Below are positions 56,461-64,000 of a stretch of 64,000 nucleotides of DNA, in pieces (positions within the stretch are counted from its first letter, which is position 1; every line of letters begins with the position of its first letter). The notes beneath the pieces are model-generated. The model saw only the letters and a program-made list of their open reading frames with translations, was not told the origin of the DNA and made no database searches. Origin of the DNA: Oncomelania hupensis. Its lineage: Eukaryota > Mollusca > Gastropoda > Littorinimorpha > Pomatiopsidae. The position numbers and the translations under genes were made by a program. Location of the stretch: NCBI GenBank assembly GCA_036898135.1, contig CM072515.1:73695253-73759252 (forward strand), in the 5' to 3' direction.

Positions 56461-58585
56461 GGTTAGTTATTCATTGCTTACAGGGTCCAGCGGACTGCAA
56501 AGAGCGGAATCAGGACCTCCAAATCAAGACCACAACTTCGCTGAAAGAGGACTCACCCCCGATATGCATAAAAGATTTGCCAAAACAACCCTAGTGGTAA
56601 CACTGAAGGCCCTCCACCAGCAGGTCACTTTACAATAAAGACATCCCACGCAGGGAATGCTGAGGCTATACTCTAATTTATCAAACCCCTGTTTACAAAA
56701 ACAAAATAGAATACAAACGTCATTATAAAATATCAACAAAACACATACATATAAAATACCAACATTGCCAAATAATAACATCATAGGAAGCCCCAGTAAC
56801 CATTTGGCAGAAAGCATCTAATATTCCCAAGCTGATCCAACAGACCTCACACACAAATAAGGAATTTTGTCCCGGAAGAGTTTTCAAGAAAAAAAAGGTA
56901 GGTGACTGATCTAGCTAAGAAGAAGATAGGGTAGTAGATTGATAGAACAGAGTAGGAATGAGAAAGAACAAAGGAGAAAGACAGTGACAGTGGGAATTTA
57001 AAGCACTGAATTTCCAGAAAGTGGTCGCACAGGCGGCGGAAGCCATGCCCCCCCCTAGAAAAATGTTGGAGGGGGCAGCCTTATATATTGCCCCCTCCAA
57101 TAATGAGTAGTTTTTTTTTTTTGGTTTTTTTTTCAGGGCAGCAAAGGATTTTTTTTCTTCAAATGGAATCAAGCAGTACAAGTGTTTATCATCATAATCA
57201 TCATCATTACCCTCTGATCAGTGAGAGAAGTTCGTCCCTTCGTCATCATTTCCTGTCGACGCGTCATAATCGTTAGCCTTAGATCAAAGTGACCGACAGT
57301 TTTCGATATCGTGCACGTCACAGTCGCGTTTTGAAAACTTTAATTTGCTGTCAGTTTTTACAGTCTACCGTTTTCAATATCATCAATTTTCTCGACTACA
57401 CGTGAAGAAGTCAGCAAAATGGCAAATGCTTTGACAACTGGTGTTATTGTTCCTCGTCAAGCATCCCGACAGACTCTCCGTGACAACCAAGCTGCGGCCA
57501 CTCCAAAAAATATTTCAAGATTAGCATTGCCATTCCTTTCTTGGAACACCTGTCAACCGAATTGGACTCGAGGTTCAAAAATGCTGGTCTAGCAGTTGAT
57601 GGTCTATGTCTGGTGCCAAGCACTTTAATAGACAACCAGGATGGTTTCATGCAGGTTCCAGAAGGGGTGATGCTGGCAATGTTGTGGGAGTCTGACCTAC
57701 CAGACAACACTACCCTTGATGCAGAATACCAACGGTGGGTTTGCAAATGGCAAAGTGCTGCTGAGAATGCGACAGCTATCATCCCATCCACGGCATCAGA
57801 AGCACTGAAACATTGTGACAGGGATTTTTTATCCCAACCTGTTCATCATGCTTTAGAACCTTTGCACCCTACCTGTCACTACTGCCGAGTGTGAGCGTTC
57901 AAACAGTCAGTTGCGCAACCTGAAAACTACCTGCGCTCTACAATGGGGCAACAGAGACTAAATGGACTTGCTTTACTGAAAGTGCACAGGGATGTTGATA
58001 TTGACTTCAAAGAGGCAGTGAACTGTTTTGCCAGAAGATACAATTCACAGATGGTACTAATGCCAAGGAACCTAGTGCAGCAAGACTGAATTAAGTGAAA
58101 GCAAGGCGGTGATGTTCATAAACTATAAGGTAAAGCTTTATACCGTTAACGATCAACAAAAAGTAGTGAATAATAATAGTATACAAAACATCTCTGCTGA
58201 TAAATAAATGTGTGTGTGTGTGGTTTTTTTAAGGGAGGGGCAGAGGATAATTTTTGTACCCCAGAGTTTGTCAGTTCAATTGTTCAAAAAGCTCAAAGTC
58301 CCAGACCATCACAGATGGCTTTTTCAAGGTTCAGATTGCACCAGATTGCACCATTTTGCATCCTTGAAAAAAAAAAATTTCCGGGGGAGCATGCCCCCAG
58401 ACCCCCCTAGAAGGCTCGGCGCTTCGCGCCTTCGCTGAATCTGTAACCCCCACCCCCACCTTTTCCCAGGTCTGGCCCTGATGTCAGTGAATATAATGTG
58501 TGTGTGCCCCCCCCCCCAATCCTGAGCAGCTTCCGCCGCCTGTGGTGGGGATACTATTTATACTGAAACGCCTGGCACCTCCACA
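56461..58585 (-). mobile_element. ~560-bp retroposon family, copy 2, split by a hAT transposon
   Basis: The 3' part is 56461-57027 and the 5' part 58545-58585 (TATAAATAG and TGGAGGTGCC). The two parts join in register with intact copies once the 1.5-kb hAT element is removed. Confidence 0.85.
57028..58544 (+). mobile_element. hAT-type DNA transposon, degenerate
   Basis: 16-bp perfect inverted ends CACAGGCGGCGGAAGC (57028-57043) and GCTTCCGCCGCCTGTG (58529-58544). Plus-strand coding remnants: RQASRQTLRDNQAAATP, IPFLEHLSTELDSRF (57541 on), TLDAEYQRWVCKWQSA, IPSTASEALKHCDRDF, then in another frame TTAECERSNSQLRNLKT and a GQQRLNGLALLKVHRD stretch. That is the C-terminal dimerisation region of hAT transposases. 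Several frameshifts. An exact 8-bp target duplication is not evident. Confidence 0.85.
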
Positions 58586-58769
58586 GGGGGAGCTTTTTAA
58601 AATGTATTACATATGTAAATATGGTGATGGAAAGCTAGCTAGTACATTTTATTGTCTTCATGGAAAGTGTTCATTTTGTTGTTTCTTTTACTGTATTAGT
58701 ATCGATGGCATATTTATCTGTTTGTTTATACTTTACCATCTTTTATAAAATGTATTCCTTTCTTTTTAA

Positions 58770-58845
58770 AATGTGAGTACTGAATGTGTGTGAGCGCTTA
58801 GAGCAAACTGTAAGTTTGAATTTTGCGCTTTACAAACTAAATTAG
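58770..58845 (+). mobile_element. SINE/LINE tail-like sequence
   Basis: GTGTGAGCGCTTAGAGCAAA and GCGCTTTACAAACTAAATTA have the style of 3' ends of L2-like elements and their SINEs. Short and diverged. Confidence 0.35.
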
Positions 58846-58961
58846 TATCCATATTATTTACAATTTATAGCCTACATGATCAAAATTGACATTTATGTTA
58901 AAATGAGCATTTGACGAGTGGCTACTTGCACAGTACACGTGAAAATGATCATCTTCATTAC

Positions 58962-59766
58962 ATTACATGGTTATTGCTTTAGGTCAAGCGGACTCTTCAG
59001 AGCCAAATCAGGACCGGACAACCCTTGATCCGCATAAAAGATCTGCTGAAACAACCCTGGTGGTAAAACTGAAAGCTCTCCACCAGCCAGTCACTTTACA
59101 ATAAAGACATCCCACGCAGGGGACGCTGAGGCTGTACTCTAATTTATCAAACCCCCGTTTACAAAAACAAAATAGAATACAAACATCATTATAAATTATC
59201 AACAAAACACATACATATAAAATGCCTACATTGCTAAATAATATCATAGGAAGCCATAGTGACCACCTGGCAGAAAGCGTCCAATATTCCCAAACTGATC
59301 CAACAGACCTCATACACAAATAAGGAGTCTTGTCCCGGAAGAGTTTTAAAGAAAAAAGGTAGGTGACTGGTCTAGCTTGATTGATTGATTGATTGATTTA
59401 TTGTTGCTTTAGGTCCAGCAGACTCTTCCGAGCCAAATCAGGACCGGACAACCCCCGATCCGCATAAAAGATCTGCTGAAACAACCCTAGTGGGAAAAGT
59501 GAATGCCCTCCACCGGCCAGTCACTTTACAATAAAGACATCCCACGCAGGGGACGGCTGAGGGTTTACCTCAACTACGCGAACCCCCGGTTACAAAAACG
59601 ACTGGTCTAGCGAAGAAGAAGATAGTATAGCAGATTGATAGAACAGAGCAGGAATGAGAAAGAACAAATGAGAAAGACAGCGACAGTGGGAATTTAAAGC
59701 ACTAAATTTCCAGAAAGTGGGGATACTATTTATACTGAAACCCCAGGCACCCCAACTTCATTTATA
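58962..59766 (-). mobile_element. ~560-bp retroposon family, copy 3, with nested insertion
   Basis: Flanked by the 13-bp duplication TCATCTTCATTAC (58949-58961 and 59767-59779). Interrupted at 59376 by a younger truncated copy (59377-59599). Its 5' end reads GTTGGGGTGCCTGGGGTTTC. Confidence 0.88.
59377..59599 (-). mobile_element. 5'-truncated copy of the same retroposon, nested
   Basis: A 223-bp insertion inside copy 3, bounded by GACTGGTCTAGC (59365-59376 and 59600-59611). It matches the 3' half of the family and ends in a (TCAA)n tail on the minus strand. Confidence 0.9.
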
Positions 59767-59779
59767 TCATCTTCATTAC

Positions 59780-60784
59780 CATGGTCATAATACACTGGAG
59801 ATGACTTCTGTCAGTTTCGGGCCAAATGGCTCACATTAACAAATAAATGGTGGTCTCCCCATTAAATGATAACAAAAACCACAACACGATTTGCTTAAAA
59901 CTTTCACTTTATTACCCTAACTGGATTTTGGACTTTGAATTATTGCTTTGCAACTGGAACCTTTCCCCTGAGTTAAATGTACTGTTGCTAGACTCCTGTC
60001 CCTACTGTGCTATACTTGTCACTTATACCTAAAATTTCATCCTTAACAATCGGCCAAAAAATTAAACATCTTATCCAACATGACGCAGCTACAATACAAA
60101 AAAAACTTCAGCTAAAACACACAAAATAAATCCTCATTCATATTTGCTGATGATTAACCACATTTTCACAGATCAGGCTGTTGCTGGTGATCCATTTTTG
60201 AAATATGTACAGCTGCTAACAACAGTTGCGCGATGCTGCTGGTCGGTGCACACAAATCATCTCTGTTATCATAGTACTAAAGCTAACCTAGAAAAGAAAC
60301 AGAGACATGTTTAACACACAATAATTAAGGTGTAAATCCCATAATTAAAACAACGCTTTCATTTGTAGTTTATAACATCATTAAGTAGACTGGTCTGTAC
60401 AAGAATACAAGGGAAAATATCAACACTGATTACATAAAACTTCAATGCTATGTTTTAGGGTCCATTGGACCAACAACAGTTGAACCTAAAGCAGACATGA
60501 GATGAATAATATGTTTTGATGCACTTGAACACAGTAAATGTTAACAACGCACTGTACAAAACTATCCATGTACAATCTTTCATGTTATTACATACATAGC
60601 ATAATATGCAAGACTGAATGTGTCCTAGAGATCTCCACTGTATTTACAAAGCATTCATACTAACAGTGATAATAGCAGCTATCCCTTAACTGTACAGTTC
60701 TGGCAGATTAACAACCATAAGTGTCTAAGCGTTGTTTCCAGCCAGGAACTCTACATTCAAATAAACCAGGTTTATAATGACATT
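59780..60784. other. No recognisable feature
   Basis: A+T-rich non-coding DNA; no repeat or coding block recognised. Confidence 0.5.
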
Positions 60785-60787
60785 TTT

Positions 60788-60790
60788 CAC

Positions 60791-60821
<31 letters not shown>

Positions 60822-60870
60822 AAAAATTAAAAATTATAATAATAATAATAAAAAGAAATAATTAAAAAAA
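60788..60870 (+). repeat. (C)n(A)n(TAA)n compound tract
   Basis: About 25 C followed by about 15 A and several TAA units. Confidence 0.95.
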
Positions 60871-60884
60871 GGTTTCAATAAACC

Positions 60885-61477
60885 AGGTTAGTTATTCATT
60901 GCTTATAGGGTCCAGCGGACTGCAAAGAGCTGAATCAGGACCACAAAATCAGGACCATAACATGATTGAAAGAGGATTCACTCCTGATCCGCATAAAAGA
61001 TCCGCTGAAACAACCCTAGTGGTAACACAGAAGGCAATCCACCAGCAGGTCACTTTACAATAAAGACATCCCACGCAAGGGACACTGAGGCTATACTCTA
61101 ATTTATCGAACCCCCGTTTACAAAAACAAAATAAAATGCAAACATCATTATAAAATATCAACAAAACACATACATAAAATGCCCACATTGCCAAATAATA
61201 ACATAGGAAGCCCCAATGACCATTTGGCAGAAAGCATCCAATATTCCCAAGCTGAGTCAACAGACCTCACTCACAAATGAGGAGTTCTGTCCCGGAAGAG
61301 TTTTCTAGAAAAAAGGTAGGTGTCTGGTCTAGCGAAGAAGAAGATAGTATAGTAGATTGATAAAACAGAGTAGGAATAAGAAAGAACAAATAAGAAAAAC
61401 AGCGACAGTAGGAATTTAAAGCTCTAAATTTCCAGAAAGTGGGGACACTATTTATACTGAAACCCCCGGCACTCCAA
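60885..61477 (-). mobile_element. ~560-bp retroposon family, copy 4
   Basis: Full length by its 5' end (GTTGGAGTGCCGGGGG at 61477). The tail reads TGAATAACTAACC, like copy 2. Confidence 0.85.
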
Positions 61478-61478
61478 C

Positions 61479-62046
61479 ATTACATTACATTACATAATTG
61501 TTGCTTTAGGTCCAGTGGACTCTTCCAAGACAAATCAGGACCGGACAACCCCCAATCCGCATAAAAGATCTGCTGAAACAACCCTAGTGGGAAAACTGAA
61601 TGCCCTCCACCAGCCAGTCACTTTACAATAAAGACATCCCACGCAGGGGATGGCTGAGGCTTCACCCCAACTTATCGAACCCCCGTTTACAAAAACAAAA
61701 TAGAATACAAACATCATTATAAATTATCAACAAAACACATACATATAAAATGTCTACATTGCTAAATAATAACATCATAGGAAGCCCTAGTGACCACCTG
61801 GCAGAAAGTATCCAATATTCCCAAGCTGATCCAACAGACCTCATACACAAACAAGGAGTCTTATCCCGGAAGAGTTTTCAAGAAAAAAGGTAGGAGACTG
61901 GTCTAGCGAAGAAGAAGATAGTATAGTAGATTGATAAAACAGTAGGAATGAGAAAGAACAAATGAGAAAGACAGCGATAGTAGGAATTTAAAGCACTAAA
62001 TTTCCAGAAAGTGGGGACACTATTTATACTAAAACCCCCGGCACTT
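61479..62046 (-). mobile_element. ~560-bp retroposon family, copy 5
   Basis: Follows copy 4 directly. The tail is a (TAATG)n repeat (61479-61498), and the 5' end is TGGAAGTGCCGGGGG. Closely similar to copies 1 and 3. Confidence 0.85.
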
Positions 62047-64000
62047 CCATGGTAAAAGACAAACCAGCAAGTTCACGTAAACACCTTACAGAACACACAT
62101 GAGAATGAGAGTACGTGTTTGTGGATTCATATGTGCTATTAGTATTTTACAAGTATATACCCCAAAAAACTCAACAAACTGAGATTTCTTTTCTTGCCTT
62201 TATTTATTTATCTGTTATTTAGTGTGCACGACAGTCAGTTTGCTAAAAGTTTCACAACAAACCAAAACAATCTCCCCAATCCACCTATGTTGTCTATAAT
62301 TAAAACTGCATCATCCTATTTTTCCAGACTGTTCTACACTTTGCGTTCAAACAAACAAAACAGCAAACAGCTGAAACCATGACATCAAAATTAACTGTAC
62401 ACACCATGACACAAGACTGAAAGTAATTTCAAGTTATAACTTCATATTCATAGAAAAACAAGCTTTGGTGATAATATTTTCAAACATTTCAATACTATGC
62501 TTTCAAACGTAATGAACATTCACATGGCATTCTGCAAAGTAACAAACGTTAAGTAAGCATTGTCAGAACTACAATTCTCTTGGACATCTCCTTACAATGT
62601 TTTTTTCCTTCAAATCAGTATCATGATCAACAGAAGCTACACATATCTGTAGATTCACCAAGCTTCAAACGACACAGAGGAACCATTGATACTGTTTTTA
62701 ACTTGCTTATAAATGGGTTAATATTAGCGGCAAGCCTCAAGCTTGCCACAAAGGCAAAAAAACGAATAATGGCCAACAGTACACATTTTACAGGCTCAGA
62801 TCAACGTAACAATTTTCAGGAATTGTAATAGGCCGTGCTCGGAAATATGAGGGGAAACAACTTTGGCCGGCTTGCCCGCATATTGCTCCCAGAATTGTCT
62901 AACGTTAGGCGCATATTCTTTGCAAATGAACACAGTTTCTCGCCTATAATTTTTGCTCAGTTCGCTAGTTCGGCCTTGCAGTCCCCTGCAACCACCACCC
63001 CCCTTTCCAGAAGAAAAGCTTGCAGCTCAGGGTAGCTATCATAGTGTTCTGAGACGAGATGTCCGCCCGGAGAACTCTAGGTAACTAAAAATAAAACAAA
63101 AAGACAAGTTACCTCCCATTTCCGAATAAGGCCTATCGTCCCAATGCAATACACTCGACAGGATAAGATAAAACTACACATGTTTAAACATCTTGGCCGT
63201 CTCAACACACATTTCCACAACCACTGTACCAGTGACCATGATTTTGAGAGAAACGACCCTTGCTGCCTAAAACAATCAATAAATACACTGAACATGACGA
63301 AATATATTACGGAACTGCTCAAAACGCAGAGAAGGTTGGGTACATTTTAAGCAGCTGTGAGCTAGCATTTGCTTCACTTTATTTATCCAATGTTTTTTTC
63401 TTCAACCGGGACCAAGGCAGGGCGGGCACCAATACTGAACTGTGCTTATGACGCACTTTCCCAGCCCAAGGAGCTGGTTTCAACCAGGATGCAAGTCCAT
63501 CGTGCCACCTCGGCGCCAAATTTGCTGCTTGAGAATATCAGAAGCATCCAAATGGCAGCAGATTTTAAATGATCCCATGTCCAATGTTTTCCCTCATTAC
63601 ACATAACATAATGGTAGCCAGCATAGTATATAATTATATATAGCACAACACGAACCCCACAAAGCGTACTGTTCAGGCTTGGGTACAAAATGTATACAGT
63701 CGGAAGTAACACCGCCGCAGCAATCAATCAATACAGCTCAAGTTTAACAAGAAGTACACATGTATCCTAAGTTCTTTTTTTTTTTTTTTTTTTTTTTGAT
63801 AACCAGCTATTTAGTTTTATTATTAAATATCTTGTTTCTTATATACGGAGCTGTATATTTTTTACACACTGCAGGTCATGGGACCAAGCATTTTCATAGA
63901 TATATATTAAGTACAAACTAAATCATTACAGAAATTCAACCCTCTGTGCAAGTCACGGTACAGTAAATAGTAACACTGAACTTCCACTCCTTTACAAAAT
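62047..64000. other. No recognisable gene
   Basis: Only short frames without recognisable motifs. There is a small GGCAAGC/GCTTGCC hairpin at about 62731-62749 and a ~23-T run at 63776-63797. It may hold the UTR of a gene beyond the window, but nothing shows this. Confidence 0.4.

Noticed and set aside
62835..63035. 66-residue plus frame
   Set aside because: Coding-like G+C but no recognised motif and no splice context.

Overview
This is an intron-rich, A+T-rich, repeat-laden eukaryotic window. The two host genes and the repeat style (tRNA-derived SINEs, RTE/L2/CR1 LINE fragments, Helitron, Tigger, hAT) suggest an invertebrate animal. A mollusc is my best guess (inference only). There is no bacterial-type operon, CRISPR array or rRNA.

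Two complete conserved genes lie head to head. On the minus strand, 39547 down to 6044, is POLR3B, the second-largest subunit (RPC2) of RNA polymerase III. I rebuilt it from 28 coding exons whose phases all agree, giving 1142 residues, close to the usual length of about 1130. On the plus strand, 40131 to 51768, is RTN4IP1, a mitochondrial NADPH-dependent oxidoreductase of the medium-chain family. It has 9 coding exons and 411 residues. Their start codons are 583 bp apart, so they probably share a bidirectional promoter. POLR3B serves nuclear tRNA/5S/small RNA transcription; RTN4IP1 serves mitochondrial coenzyme Q metabolism. Their pairing is positional, not a pathway.

The rest is mobile and simple-sequence DNA. 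1-6043 (3' of POLR3B): SINEs, a small MITE, and truncated copies of a LINE ending in (AGGAT)n. 6044-39547 (POLR3B introns): a Tigger-like TA-flanked element, two long LINE fragments (one RTE-like, one L2/CR1-like), a piggyBac-like remnant, a 35-bp minisatellite, and long (CT)n, (CTT)n, (TA)n and (TG)n tracts, several of them next to splice acceptors. 40131-51768 (RTN4IP1 introns): a second long RTE-like copy, a Helitron carrying a tRNA-like sequence, and an L1/Tx1-like reverse transcriptase fragment. 51769-64000: a local tandem duplication, two unidentified possible coding remnants, and four copies of a ~560-bp retroposon (a fifth is in a POLR3B intron). One copy is split by a hAT transposon and another by a 5'-truncated copy of its own family.

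The most notable points are: a shared one-base frameshift in two separate RTE-like copies; the Helitron with tRNA-like cargo; the nested retroposon/hAT cluster; a GC-AG intron in POLR3B; and a POLR3B acceptor embedded in a (TG)n microsatellite. I identified everything by reading and remembered family similarity; no database search was possible.
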